Positions 9,520 to 18,693 of a stretch of DNA of 64,000 bases are shown in pieces (the first letter of the stretch is position 1; the number at the start of each line of letters is the position of its first letter). The translations under genes and the position numbers were made by a program. Source of the stretch: Saprospiraceae bacterium (GTDB lineage: Bacteria > Bacteroidota > Bacteroidia > Chitinophagales > Saprospiraceae); NCBI GenBank assembly GCA_016715245.1, contig JADKAS010000003.1, forward strand, positions 343,579 through 407,578, in the 5' to 3' direction. A model generated the notes under the pieces. It was not told the origin of the DNA, made no database searches, and worked only from the letters and a program-made list of their open reading frames with translations.

Positions 9520-9718
9520 AAATCCGTTTTTTAGAGTTTTCTGACAAAGGCGTATCACTCTTAAAACTGATATTTAATAATGTAGTATTATGTAAAGGTC
9601 CGGGTAAATTAGTGCTGATGGCGACTAAAATTAATTTAATGTTTCTGCTTTTTGAAACAGCAGGAATTCTGTAATATAAAATTATTGAAATGATTATTTA
9701 TACTTAAATAAAAACCCC

Positions 9719-10435
9719 TTAACCCTTTATCCTGTATCGCCAGATCAATCCTGCAAAATTTGCCAGTTCTTTAAAGAGAACCAGCGTATTAAATTTTGTG
9801 AATTCAACATTGTTTCTGAGGCTGACTTGTACAGGTGTAATTTTTACCTTTTTTTGATTTGCTGACAATAAAAACTCCAGGTCAATCAGAAAACGATCCG
9901 TTTTGCAATCAACCAGTATTTCACCTCCTTTGGCATCAAAAGCCTTGAGACCACACTGAGTATCATTTGAAGGCAACTGAAGAAGCAACTTGTTAAACCA
10001 CCTTAAAATCTTGCTGAGCCATGTCCTGAACCTGGTAATATCATTATAATAGTTTTTATCGCGGATACCCATCACGACACCTCTGTTATCTAAACAGGAT
10101 TGATAAACTGAAACCATACTCTCTGCTGTATACGGAAAATCGATATCTGTAAAAATATAATTATCTGTGCGGATTAATTTTACCCCTGCTTTTAAAGCGG
10201 CTCCTTTCCCTTTATTCCTTTCAGCAGAAATATAAGTCAGTTTTTCTCCAAGAGAAGATCGTAAAAATTGAATGGCTTCTTGTATGTCATTGGTACTGCC
10301 GTCATCGGATAAAACCACTTGAATGTCAAATTCCAGCAAATCACAAAACTCCCTGTAATGTTTCATAAAAATATGTTCCCAACCCTCTGATGGATTGTAC
10401 ATAGGAACAATGAGCACTGATTGTATATTTGCCAA
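9719..10435 (-). CDS. glycosyltransferase family 2 (dolichyl/undecaprenyl-phosphate sugar synthase-like)
   Basis: About 238 residues with a GT2 fold: SVLIVPMYNPSEG at the N-terminus, VVLSDDGSTNDIQEA (nucleotide-binding DD), GKGAALKAGVKLI and IFTDIDFPYTAESM (DxD-like metal site), then NDTQCGLKAFDAKGG. The last motif is typical of polyprenyl-phosphate glucosyltransferases, enzymes that feed GT-C membrane transferases such as those next door. A TTG at 10456 extends the frame, but it lies inside a -7-like element (TATCTTTG on the minus strand), so the TTG at 10435 is preferred. Confidence 0.85.
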   Translation of the reverse strand: MANIQSVLIVPMYNPSEGWEHIFMKHYREFCDLLEFDIQVVLSDDGSTNDIQEAIQFLRSSLGEKLTYISAERNKGKGAALKAGVKLIRTDNYIFTDIDFPYTAESMVSVYQSCLDNRGVVMGIRDKNYYNDITRFRTWLSKILRWFNKLLLQLPSNDTQCGLKAFDAKGGEILVDCKTDRFLIDLEFLLSANQKKVKITPVQVSLRNNVEFTKFNTLVLFKELANFAGLIWRYRIKG

Positions 10436-10453
10436 AGGTGTAAAATAAGGTGG

Positions 10454-10461
10454 CAAAGATA
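10454..10461 (-). promoter_or_regulatory. -7 element (TATCTTTG) for the GT2 gene
   Basis: Read on the minus strand this is TATCTTTG, a full match to TAnnTTTG, about 19 bp before the TTG at 10435. It rules against translation starting at 10456, which would be inside the promoter element. Confidence 0.45.
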
Positions 10462-10539
10462 CGTTTTACAGCCTTTATTAATCCATTAATTCATGAATTT
10501 AATAAAGACAAAATCTCAGAGAAAAAATTTATTCAGCTA

Positions 10540-11343
10540 TTACAATTTCTGAAAAATTAACCTTTTAACCGGTTCTGACGAAGCTGTATTTACCTCAATT
10601 ATATAAGATCCTGATTTCAGGTCTTTCACATCAATAACATTATTGCCTGATTCTCCATTTATTAAAATGGTCTGACCTGTCAGATTAAGAACTTTTAACG
10701 CTGTGACAGCAACCGGTGACGAAATAGTAAGTATGTCACTTACCGGATTAGGGTAAACAAAAAATAAATTCTGAGATCCGTTTTCATTTGTGTTTGTGGT
10801 TCCGGATGAAAATAATGTGAGTTGATCTGAGATTGGCGAATCGCCATTATCGTTGCCAGAAAGATTTATCGCCAGACCGGAATAATAAAAAATTACATTT
10901 CCAACATCCGTAGCCGGTGCTTTCCAGTTCATGGTAAAGATACCGTCAGCTTTGGCACCGGACTGAACAAGATATTTTCTTTGAAGCAAGGTCTGATTTT
11001 TGACCTTTTGACCAAGATTTGACCATACTCCCATATCTTTATTCCCAGTTTCTGAAAGAGCAACCATTTGAAAACCGTATGATTTCGGATTGTTTTTTCC
11101 GGCAATCACGAGTTCAAGCTGATAGGTCCGGTTTGGTAAATATTTTGTAACAAAATTTGTCTGGCTATCCCTGACTGTCAATTGCATGGTAGGATTAAAA
11201 TTGCCTCCGGAATGACAGGCCCCACAATTTTTTCCGGATTCACCAGGGGCTTGAGTAACTGCCTGGGGAACTCCTCCTGAACTTGAAAACAGAAAAAATG
11301 TTCCTGAAATAAACAAAATATACAAAAAAGCCTGACGATTCAT
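10540..11343 (-). CDS. secreted choice-of-anchor V / Reeler-like protein with T9SS sorting domain
   Basis: 267 residues. Signal peptide at 1-27. A CGACH motif (CxxCH, the haem c attachment pattern) lies near residue 40 in GKNCGACHSGGNFNP. A beta-sandwich region follows (residues 48-180) with YGFQMVAL and MNWKAPATDVGNVIFYYSG, typical of the choice-of-anchor V family. A type IX secretion type A sorting domain closes the protein (about 190-267: FFVYPNPVSDILTI, ending VKRLIFQKL). I infer export through the outer membrane and surface attachment or release. Whether haem is really bound is not shown by sequence alone. Confidence 0.82.
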   Translation of the reverse strand: MNRQAFLYILFISGTFFLFSSSGGVPQAVTQAPGESGKNCGACHSGGNFNPTMQLTVRDSQTNFVTKYLPNRTYQLELVIAGKNNPKSYGFQMVALSETGNKDMGVWSNLGQKVKNQTLLQRKYLVQSGAKADGIFTMNWKAPATDVGNVIFYYSGLAINLSGNDNGDSPISDQLTLFSSGTTNTNENGSQNLFFVYPNPVSDILTISSPVAVTALKVLNLTGQTILINGESGNNVIDVKDLKSGSYIIEVNTASSEPVKRLIFQKL

Positions 11344-11478
11344 ACAATTTACCTATAAAGAATATTAAAAATATTTTCATCAACAAACTAAAACTTAACA
11401 TTTTTCCTGTTTGTTGCAACAACAATTTTAGTAGACAATATTTACGTAAGAATGTTTACTGCAAAATGTACTCTATTT

Positions 11479-12039
11479 TTATAAGTATTGTGTCAAATCA
11501 CTTGACATTTCCTGATTTTTTCCAATGGTGCCTATAAAATGACGGCTAATTACTTTCATATCTTCTTCATAATTGCCTGAGGGATAAAATGGCAAACTGA
11601 AATGGGCTTCTTTGTTTTTATAGTCAAACTTAACAAAAATAAGGGGAATCCCGGCTTGTAAGGCTATGTAATAAAATCCGGTTTTCCATTTATCCACTTT
11701 TTTACGGGTTCCTTCTGGCGCTATGGCAAAAGAAAGTCTGTCGTATTTATTGTACAATGCTACCATATTCTCCACAAAATTGGTCCTTTTTTTCCTATCC
11801 ACCGGAATTCCTCCGAGAGCACGAAAAATCCATCCGTATGGCCATTTGAACAAAGAATCTTTGGCCACATAATTGACATCCATGGGAATGGCTCCTTTTA
11901 ATAAAATACCCAGGGGAAAATCCCAGTTGGATGTATGGGGATAAACAATATACAACTTCTTTTTTATGTCGGCCGGATATGTGCCTGTTTGTTTAAAGCC
12001 CCAGATTTTAAGAATTAACCTGCATAAAAAGCGAATCAT
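11479..12039 (-). CDS. 1-acyl-sn-glycerol-3-phosphate acyltransferase family protein
   Basis: 186 residues, short but complete for the family. The acyltransferase HX4D motif is HTSNWDFPLG (around residue 35), followed by VAKDSLFKWPYGWIFRALGG and the EGTRKK substrate-binding motif near residue 108. These place it in the PlsC superfamily, enzymes that acylate lysophosphatidic acid or related acceptors at the inner membrane. The small size resembles Bacteroidota paralogues whose acceptor is not known. Standalone gene, divergent from the ECF sigma gene. Confidence 0.85.
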   Translation of the reverse strand: MIRFLCRLILKIWGFKQTGTYPADIKKKLYIVYPHTSNWDFPLGILLKGAIPMDVNYVAKDSLFKWPYGWIFRALGGIPVDRKKRTNFVENMVALYNKYDRLSFAIAPEGTRKKVDKWKTGFYYIALQAGIPLIFVKFDYKNKEAHFSLPFYPSGNYEEDMKVISRHFIGTIGKNQEMSSDLTQYL

Positions 12040-12143
12040 TTTGGATTTTTTAAGATAATGGTTAAACCTTTATGTTTATTTACTGTCAAAATTATTAAAT
12101 AAAACGTTCGGACAAAATTTTACTGGATAAATAATATGTAATA

Positions 12144-12720
12144 ATGCAGATTCCATTACTTAAAAACCTTCCATTTGAGGATGAAAACATCCTTGAATTT
12201 ATCCGGAATCCCGAAAAAAAGGAATACGGATACAGGTTACTGATAAAAAAATATCAGGAACGGCTCTATTATCATATAAGAAATCTTGTGAAAACACATG
12301 AAAATACAGACGATGTTTTACAAAATACATTTGTAAAAATTTTTAAAAACATTGACTCATTTGAAAATAAATCATCTTTGTTTACCTGGATTTACCGAAT
12401 AGCTACCAATGAATGTATCAACTATTTACAAAAAGAAAATAAATATAATATCAGACATATTTCTAATGGTAAAACACAATATGATAAAGCTGAAAATGCC
12501 GGTATGGATGCTGAAAAAATATTCTCAAATGTTGAAAAAAGCAATTGAAACGCTTCCTGACAAACAAAAATTGGTATTTCATTTAAGGTATTATGATGAA
12601 ATGCCTTATGAACAAATTGCAGAGATAACAAACACTTCAGTAGGTTCATTAAAAGCTTCGTACCATCATGCTGTAAAAAAAATGGAAACGTATATAAAAG
12701 AAATGTCCGGACAATTATAA
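12144..12720 (+). CDS. ECF RNA polymerase sigma factor (frameshifted)
   Basis: Sigma-70 region 2 lies in the first frame (residues about 30-100, including DVLQNTFVKIFKNIDSF and FTWIYRIATNECINYL). Region 4 lies in the +1 frame from about 12520 (LPDKQKLVFHLRYYDEMPYEQIAEI, then a helix-turn-helix with GSLKASYHHAVKKM). Removing one A from the A6 tract at 12514-12519 restores a single frame reading AEKYSQMLKKAIETLPDKQ, 191 residues, the usual ECF length. The extra A is probably a sequencing error. The next gene encodes a likely membrane partner 14 bp downstream. Confidence 0.85.
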
Positions 12721-12734
12721 TCAATGAATTTGAA

Positions 12735-13232
12735 ATGAAAAATAAAGAAATAAAAGAGGAAATATTAAAAATATCTGAAACCGTGACAAATCAGATGCCT
12801 GATAAAAGAAATTTTAATATTCCCGAAGGGTATTTTGATGAACTTAATGACAAAGTCATGGCACAGGCAACAATAAGTCAGTTTGTCAGAAATCCTGAAT
12901 ACCACATTCCTGAAGGTTATTTTGAAGACAATGAAGAAAAATGGATGGCACAACATAAAAAACCTCTTTTTATTTTGAAATGGTGGAAACAAATGGCCGC
13001 TATTTTTATTCTTGCTGTGTTTTGTTTGTTCCTCTTCAGAAAAGAAAAATCAAATCAAAATGAAGATATGGATATAGCTTTAATGTATCTTAATGATAAT
13101 ATGTATAAGATGGAAACTGATGAATTGATTGATTATCAATTGATTCAGGAAGAAGACATTACATTAATCGAACAGGAATATGAATATGAATTTTTAGATT
13201 TTGACTCTCTCGAATCAGCGCTTGAATTATAA
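12735..13232 (+). CDS. membrane protein, probable partner/anti-sigma factor of the ECF sigma
   Basis: 165 residues. The cytoplasmic N-terminus (about 88 residues) carries two copies of an IPEGYF motif (NIPEGYFDELNDKVM and HIPEGYFEDNEEKWM). One transmembrane helix follows near residues 90-108, then an acidic periplasmic tail. This layout (cytoplasmic domain, single helix, gene directly after an ECF sigma) fits Bacteroidota anti-sigma factors, but no zinc-binding HxxxCxxC motif is seen. Function is inferred from position. Confidence 0.65.
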   Translation: MKNKEIKEEILKISETVTNQMPDKRNFNIPEGYFDELNDKVMAQATISQFVRNPEYHIPEGYFEDNEEKWMAQHKKPLFILKWWKQMAAIFILAVFCLFLFRKEKSNQNEDMDIALMYLNDNMYKMETDELIDYQLIQEEDITLIEQEYEYEFLDFDSLESALEL

Positions 13233-13327
13233 ATCTTTTAAAGTCAGAAAATTGCACAATTACTTTTATTTATAACATTTTAAACAGACATTTTTAATTA
13301 ATTATTTCACTATAAAATTTTAATTCC

Positions 13328-13798
13328 ATGAAAAAATTTTTGAATATCATTTCCCCTGTTCTGATGGTGTTTCTTTTTATTGTTGCTTTCACCAATACCT
13401 CTTTTTCTCAAAGAAATGAAAAAGATAAATCACGACTCAGAGAGAAATTAAACACGCATAAAATTGCCTTTTTAACAGACAGAATTGACCTAACTGAAGC
13501 TGAAGCAGAAAAATTCTGGCCGATCTACAATGTATATGAAGAAGAGAAAAAAGCCATCAAAGAAGACAAATTGGTAGAAGCTTTAAACGCTGACATTTCA
13601 GAAAAAGAAGCGGAAAAAGCACTTACTTCAATTATGGACCTTCGATCTAAAGAACTTGAACTTGACAAAAAATACCTGAGCAAGTTCAGGACTGTTTTGT
13701 CAGCCTCGAAAGTAGTTAAACTCATCAAAGCCGAAAGAGAATTTAAAGCTAAAATGGTTGGAAAGTTGAAAAATAAACCGATGAAAAGAGAAAGGTAA
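13328..13798 (+). CDS. Spy/CpxP-like periplasmic protein (sensor of ECF-type sigma factor family)
   Basis: 156 residues. Signal peptide 1-27 ending SFSQ. The mature protein is predicted to be all-helical and highly charged, with DRIDLTEAEAEKFWPIYNVYEEEKKAI followed by a repeat-like helical hairpin, resembling the LTxxQ/CpxP family of periplasmic stress proteins. In Bacteroidota such proteins are commonly encoded after an ECF sigma and its membrane partner, as here. A role in envelope stress sensing or chaperoning is inferred. Confidence 0.7.
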   Translation: MKKFLNIISPVLMVFLFIVAFTNTSFSQRNEKDKSRLREKLNTHKIAFLTDRIDLTEAEAEKFWPIYNVYEEEKKAIKEDKLVEALNADISEKEAEKALTSIMDLRSKELELDKKYLSKFRTVLSASKVVKLIKAEREFKAKMVGKLKNKPMKRER

Positions 13799-13825
13799 AA
13801 TATTTTTCCCATATCTCAGGGTACC

Positions 13826-13918
13826 TTTTAATGTTCGGACAGAAAAGAATTAATACGCAGGAAGGAGTTGTATAACCTTTCGGTATGTAAAGATTTTATT
13901 TTCTTCCGGACATTAAAA
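13826..13918. terminator. imperfect inverted repeat between convergent genes
   Basis: The left arm 13826-13850 (TTTTAATGTTCGGACAGAAA and on) and the right arm 13894-13918 are imperfect reverse complements over about 25 bp, spaced by about 43 bp. They lie between the 3' ends of the Spy-like gene and lpxD, so a bidirectional terminator or 3' processing structure is the simplest reading. Confidence 0.45.
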
Positions 13919-13970
13919 ATTCTCTGGATAATGCCCGGTTCAATTTTTTATCTTAAAAGAAAACTGCAGC

Positions 13971-14909
13971 CTACATGACACTGGCGATAGATATTTCATC
14001 CTTTGCCAACAATCTGAGTTTTACCAGTTCCTTGTACTTGTCTCTGGCTTCAGCAGCCGGAATGCCAAAATACACTTTATTCCCTTCAAGATTTTTGGAG
14101 ACACCTGATTTAGCTAAAATTACTGCTCCTTCTCCTATGGTAAGTTTTTGCGCTATACCCACCTGACCATACATTACTACATTATCTCCAACGATGGTTT
14201 TTCCGGCAATTCCTACCTGAGCGGCAAGAAGACAATTTTTGCCTAAAACAACACCATGGGCAATATGAACGTGACTGTCCAATTTACTTCCTTCACCAAT
14301 AATAGTATCACCCGATACTCCTTTGTTGATGGTACAGCCGGCACCGATTTCAACATCATTTTCAAGAATGACCCTGCCGCAGGAATTCCATTTTGTGTAT
14401 TTTTTATTGGTTTTATTGTAGTAAAAGGCATCTGTACCGATTATAGCACCTGCCTGAATACTAACATTGTCGCCTATTATTGTATCATTTCCAATGTATG
14501 CTCCTGACTGAATATAGACGTTTTCGCCTATTTGTACATTATGTCCGATACGAACGCCCGGCTCAATAACCGCACTTTCAGGTAAAATAACTTCATTCAG
14601 GCTTTTTTCCGTAATGGGACGAAAAGGTCTGAAATCCAAAGCAATCTGATTGTACACTTTAAAAGGTTCAGAACACAATAACAAAGCTTTGCCTTCGGGG
14701 AAATCCGTCATTTTATCAATGATAATAATCGATGCTGCCGAATTAATAGATTTTTGGTAGTACTTTTCTGCATCTACAAAAGTGATATTCCCTGATTGGA
14801 CTTTATGAATTTCATTAATACCCGTAACCATAAGGTCTTTGTTACCGACAATGGTAAGTTGGTACTTATCAGCAAAATATTTTATTGGAATTTGTTGGTC
14901 AAACTGCAT
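13971..14909 (-). CDS. lpxD: UDP-3-O-acylglucosamine N-acyltransferase (LpxD-like)
   Basis: 312 residues. An N-terminal LpxD uridine-binding-like domain (about 1-100) precedes a left-handed beta-helix of hexapeptide repeats (about 105-270: VIEPGVRIGHNVQIGENVYI and so on). The catalytic histidine lies in DSHVHIAHGVVLGKNCLLA. A short helical tail follows. It N-acylates UDP-3-O-acyl-glucosamine in lipid A synthesis. Slightly shorter than E. coli LpxD (341), normal for a Bacteroidota paralogue. It is alone here, away from lpx genes, so a second LpxD-type enzyme acting on another UDP-sugar is possible. Confidence 0.85.
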   Translation of the reverse strand: MQFDQQIPIKYFADKYQLTIVGNKDLMVTGINEIHKVQSGNITFVDAEKYYQKSINSAASIIIIDKMTDFPEGKALLLCSEPFKVYNQIALDFRPFRPITEKSLNEVILPESAVIEPGVRIGHNVQIGENVYIQSGAYIGNDTIIGDNVSIQAGAIIGTDAFYYNKTNKKYTKWNSCGRVILENDVEIGAGCTINKGVSGDTIIGEGSKLDSHVHIAHGVVLGKNCLLAAQVGIAGKTIVGDNVVMYGQVGIAQKLTIGEGAVILAKSGVSKNLEGNKVYFGIPAAEARDKYKELVKLRLLAKDEISIASVM

Positions 14910-15178
14910 TTCTGAATGGTGTATTTTATTGAAAACGAATGATTTTACAATTTGTATTGCACCATTCTAAAATATTTTCATTTTTTATTTCTTTTTATGG
15001 ATCAGGGATTTGTGTAATTACAAACTGTGTCCCAATTAATTTTGTGCAAAATTATGCAATTTTTATAGTATAATAAGAAACAAAAAATAATTAACACCTA
15101 TTGTGAAATAATTTAAATATCATTGTTAATCAATTTATTAAAAATAAAACCTGGCTGGTTTTAAAAACAAATCAATAG

Positions 15179-15514
15179 TTAACCTGAAACCAATGTGGCC
15201 TGATAGCCAAAATCACTTATCTTTTTTATAATTTCCTCAACAGAAATTTTTAAAGGGTTAAATGTGATAACACTTTTAGATTTTTCAAATGAAGTTTTAC
15301 TTTTAATGATGCCTTCCGTCAAACGCAATTTTTTATCAATTCCATCGGCACATCCCTTCTGACAACTCATTCCCGTAATTTTTAGCTCAATTTTTTTACT
15401 ACTCTTTGCTGTACTTTCCTTTTTGGTAATTTGTTCACTTTGAGAATATCCGGTATTTCCAACCATTAAAAAGGAAAAAAGGAAAAAAAGAAAAACGACC
15501 CATTTTGTCTTCAT
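15179..15514 (-). CDS. exported heavy-metal-associated (HMA) domain protein
   Basis: 111 residues with a signal peptide (1-25, ending GYSQ) and one HMA ferredoxin-like domain. The metal loop reads ITGMSCQKGCADGIDKKL. The two cysteines are separated by three residues (CxxxC) rather than the classical two. The domain ends SDFGYQATLVSG as usual. I infer a periplasmic copper or other soft-metal carrier. No copper ATPase or regulator is adjacent. Confidence 0.8.
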   Translation of the reverse strand: MKTKWVVFLFFLFSFLMVGNTGYSQSEQITKKESTAKSSKKIELKITGMSCQKGCADGIDKKLRLTEGIIKSKTSFEKSKSVITFNPLKISVEEIIKKISDFGYQATLVSG

Positions 15515-15716
15515 AATATGAATTTTACTGTAAAATATAAACTACCTTAATTGGAAAAACTCACCTCATAACCATTCTTACGGATTCAGGTGATATATAC
15601 AGTTTCTAACAGTTTCTTTTATTATTTGGTTTCCGTTTGTGAAGGTTATTTTTATTGATTTTTAACCTGTCATATGCAACGTAACCTTTATTACAAAATC
15701 TATTTTAAAAATGTTA

Positions 15717-15724
15717 TATCTTTG
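15717..15724 (+). promoter_or_regulatory. -7 element (TATCTTTG) for the molybdenum cofactor operon
   Basis: TATCTTTG matches TAnnTTTG exactly and lies 17 bp before the moaA ATG, at the head of a seven-gene tightly packed operon. A matching -33 box is weak. Confidence 0.5.
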
Positions 15725-15741
15725 CTTTTTGCAGTTTTACT

Positions 15742-16722
15742 ATGCTTTTTGACAAATTCAACAGAATACACGATTATTTACGGATTTCACTGACCGATAA
15801 TTGTAACTTTAGGTGTACCTACTGTATGCCCGAAGAAAAGATTCAGTGTCTGCCGAACCATAAACTTATGTCCTCCGGAGAAATCATAGAGATTGCAGAT
15901 GTTTTTGTCAAACTTGGCATAAACAAAATACGACTTACCGGTGGAGAACCTTTACTTCGGAAGGATTTTGGTGAAATTTTTGAAGGTCTTTCTTCATTAC
16001 CTGTAAAAATGACTATAACAACAAATGCGTTCTGGCTCAACAGATACATTGACCTTTTCAAAAAAACAGGGTTAAAAAGTTTAAATATCAGTATAGATTC
16101 TCTGGATAGAGAAAAGTTTTTTTCTATTACCAAAAGAGACCATTTTGAAACTGTATGGTCAAATATTCTTTTGATGATAGAACATGGGTTTGATGTCAAG
16201 TTGAATATTGTACTGATGAAAAATGTAAATGATGATGAAATAAACAATTTTATTCTTCTCACCAAAGATCTTCCGGTACACGTAAGATTTATAGAATTTA
16301 TGCCATTTGATAAAAACAAATGGGACAGAAATAAAGTAATTTCATTTACTGACGTTTTTGACAATATTTACAGGGATTTTGATATTATAAAACTTCACGA
16401 CGAAAAACACGATACATCAAAAAAATTTAAGGTAACAGGACATCAGGGAACTTTTGCATTTATTACCACAATGAGCCAGCCTTTTTGTGTTGATTGTAAC
16501 CGTTTGAGACTCACGGCTGACGGAAAAATAAAAAATTGTCTTTTTGGCAAGGATGAACTCGACTTGCTTTCGGCATTCAGAGAGGGTCAGGATATAAAAA
16601 ACATAATTACAGAATCAGTTGCTTCAAAACATTTTAAAATGGGCGGACAATTTGAATCCGGATATCTTGAGACAAGTGCCGATGATGTCATTAACAGAAG
16701 TATGATAAAAATAGGTGGCTAA
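15742..16722 (+). CDS. moaA: GTP 3',8-cyclase MoaA
   Basis: 326 residues, the standard MoaA length. The radical SAM cluster motif CNFRCTYC is near residue 20, the SAM-binding TGGEPLLR near residue 70, and the second 4Fe-4S site is QPFCVDCNRLRLTADGKIKNC around residue 250. The protein ends in GG, the C-terminal pair needed for catalysis in the family. It converts GTP to 3',8-cyclo-7,8-dihydro-GTP, the first step of molybdopterin synthesis. First gene of the operon; its stop TAA shares an A with the moeA ATG. Confidence 0.97.
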   Translation: MLFDKFNRIHDYLRISLTDNCNFRCTYCMPEEKIQCLPNHKLMSSGEIIEIADVFVKLGINKIRLTGGEPLLRKDFGEIFEGLSSLPVKMTITTNAFWLNRYIDLFKKTGLKSLNISIDSLDREKFFSITKRDHFETVWSNILLMIEHGFDVKLNIVLMKNVNDDEINNFILLTKDLPVHVRFIEFMPFDKNKWDRNKVISFTDVFDNIYRDFDIIKLHDEKHDTSKKFKVTGHQGTFAFITTMSQPFCVDCNRLRLTADGKIKNCLFGKDELDLLSAFREGQDIKNIITESVASKHFKMGGQFESGYLETSADDVINRSMIKIGG

Positions 16723-17909
16723 TGGAGTTTATACACTATCAGACAGCGCTGGAGCAAATTTTTGCAAAAGTTCCGGAACCGAAATTGATTTCTGTTCCTT
16801 TGGAAAAAAGTATACATTTTTTCACTGCGGAAAATATACTGGCGCCTATTGATATTCCAGTATTCGACAACTCTGCAATGGATGGTTTTGGTTTTTGTCT
16901 GGAAAATCTTCAAAGTGGAATGTATTATCCGGTGATCGGAGAAATAAAGGCAGGAGCACAAAACATACCGCCTCTTCTTCCCGGTCAGGCATTAAAAGTA
17001 TTTACAGGTGCTCCCGTATCCATGGATATTAAACTTGTCATTCCCAAAGAATTATGTATTTTAAAAGATGACCAGGTTAAAATTATTGCTGAACATTGGG
17101 AAAAAGGACAACATATCAGAGAAAAAGGAACCCAATCCCGAAAAGATGAAATCATTGTTCCTAAAAATACAAAAATGACTCCTGGACTAATCGGAATGCT
17201 GGCAACTTTTGGTATTCAAAACGTCCTTGTTTATGCAAGACCCAAAATGGGTGTTATCATTACAGGAGATGAACTGGCAAAACCCGGCACCTACCTTAAA
17301 CCCGGGCAGATATACGAAAGTAACAGTTTGTCACTGAAAGCTTTGCTGAAAAACGAAAATATAGAAGCTGAATACGTTATCCATGTTCAGGACGATCCCG
17401 AAGAAATGAGAAATGAAATAGAAAAAGGTCTGTTAAAAGTTGATATTTTGTTAATTACCGGGGGCATTTCTGTTGGTGATTATGATTTTGTCCAAAAAAG
17501 TCTGGAAGACAATGGGGTAGAAAAAATTTTTTATAAAATCAAACAAAAGCCGGGTAAACCGCTTTATTTTGGTATTAAAGACAAAACCGTAATTTTTGCA
17601 TTACCAGGTAATCCGGCATCGGTTTTTACATGTTTTCTTGTCTACGTAAAACCATTTATACATGCTTTCATCTCCAGTTCTTCATTTTTTACTTTTTTCC
17701 GTAAAGGGAAAATTACTCACGACTTTGAGAAAAAATCAGGTTTGACTCATTGGCTTAAAGCTGTGGAAACAGATGGAGATGTAAAAATCCTAACCGGGCA
17801 GGAAAGTTATAAAATGAGTTCTTTTGTAGAAGCTAATTGTTTGGCCAGATTAGATGAAAATACAGAATGTATTCATAAAGGAAGTGAATTGTATTATATA
17901 AAAATATAA
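16722..17909 (+). CDS. moeA: molybdopterin molybdenumtransferase MoeA
   Basis: 395 residues. It has the MoeA N-terminal signature (PVFDNSAMDGFGF), then the MPT-binding domain with MGVIITGDELAKPG, ITGGISVGDYDFV and ALPGNPASVFTCFLVYV. It inserts molybdate into adenylylated molybdopterin. The ATG overlaps the moaA stop by one base, and the transporter gene follows after one base, so translation is coupled. Confidence 0.96.
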   Translation: MEFIHYQTALEQIFAKVPEPKLISVPLEKSIHFFTAENILAPIDIPVFDNSAMDGFGFCLENLQSGMYYPVIGEIKAGAQNIPPLLPGQALKVFTGAPVSMDIKLVIPKELCILKDDQVKIIAEHWEKGQHIREKGTQSRKDEIIVPKNTKMTPGLIGMLATFGIQNVLVYARPKMGVIITGDELAKPGTYLKPGQIYESNSLSLKALLKNENIEAEYVIHVQDDPEEMRNEIEKGLLKVDILLITGGISVGDYDFVQKSLEDNGVEKIFYKIKQKPGKPLYFGIKDKTVIFALPGNPASVFTCFLVYVKPFIHAFISSSSFFTFFRKGKITHDFEKKSGLTHWLKAVETDGDVKILTGQESYKMSSFVEANCLARLDENTECIHKGSELYYIKI

Positions 17910-17910
17910 A

Positions 17911-18645
17911 ATGGCTGATTCCTTTTATCTTATGTATTTTTTGGTTTTTGGAGTTGCCTTCCTGTACAGCTCTGTAGGCCATGGAGGTGCAAGTGGATAT
18001 ATCGCTGTTATGGCTCTTTTTGGTTTGGCTCCTTTGGAAATAAGGACTAATGCCCTTCTTCTCAATATTGCTGTAGCAAGTATTGCTTACCTCCAGTTTG
18101 TCAGGAACACTTCCACTGACTGGAATCTTGCAAAACCACTTTTTATCTTTTCTATACCTTTTGCTTTTATTGGCGGATCCATAACTCTAACTGAATCGAT
18201 CTTTAAATACTTATTGGCACTTATTCTTGTTCTTCCTGTTTTGCGATTTTCAGGTTTATGGCGCAGTGAACAACAAAACTTTTTGGCTCCCAAAACGTGG
18301 ATTTTATACCTATCCGGAGCTTCTATCGGTCTTCTTTCAGGAATGCTTGGCATAGGAGGAGGAATTATTCTGACCCCGCTACTTTTATGGTTTGGCTGGA
18401 CAAGTACAAAACAGGCAGCACTTATCAGTGCTCTTTTTATAGTAGTCAATTCCATAGCCGGATTTATAGGATTGTGGAATAAAAATTTAACCTTACCTGA
18501 TTCATTTTTTCCTTTACTGATTACAGCAGTAATTGGAGGGATTTTAGGATCATTCAACGGTTCAACAAAATTTTCGAATGATGTGTTAAAAAAACTTTTA
18601 GCCTGTGTCTTATGTATTGCTATTTATAAATTGATTACCATCTGA
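17911..18645 (+). CDS. TSUP family membrane permease (TauE/SafE-like)
   Basis: 244 residues, about eight transmembrane helices, with the two TSUP repeat signatures VGHGGASGYIAVMALFG near residue 22 and LSGMLGIGGGIILTPLLLW near residue 145. The family moves sulfite, sulfonates or other small anions. Its insertion inside the Mo-cofactor operon, one base after moeA, suggests handling of a sulfur compound or anion tied to a molybdoenzyme (for example sulfite), but substrate is not readable from sequence. Confidence 0.85.
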   Translation: MADSFYLMYFLVFGVAFLYSSVGHGGASGYIAVMALFGLAPLEIRTNALLLNIAVASIAYLQFVRNTSTDWNLAKPLFIFSIPFAFIGGSITLTESIFKYLLALILVLPVLRFSGLWRSEQQNFLAPKTWILYLSGASIGLLSGMLGIGGGIILTPLLLWFGWTSTKQAALISALFIVVNSIAGFIGLWNKNLTLPDSFFPLLITAVIGGILGSFNGSTKFSNDVLKKLLACVLCIAIYKLITI

Positions 18646-18693
18646 CCGTATTATACATTCATCATCACAATTGGAATTTTTTATTTTTACATT

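Noticed and set aside
12508..12535. Programmed frameshift in the ECF sigma gene
   Set aside because: Many other unrelated genes in the window carry similar one-base homopolymer indels, so sequence error explains it more simply.
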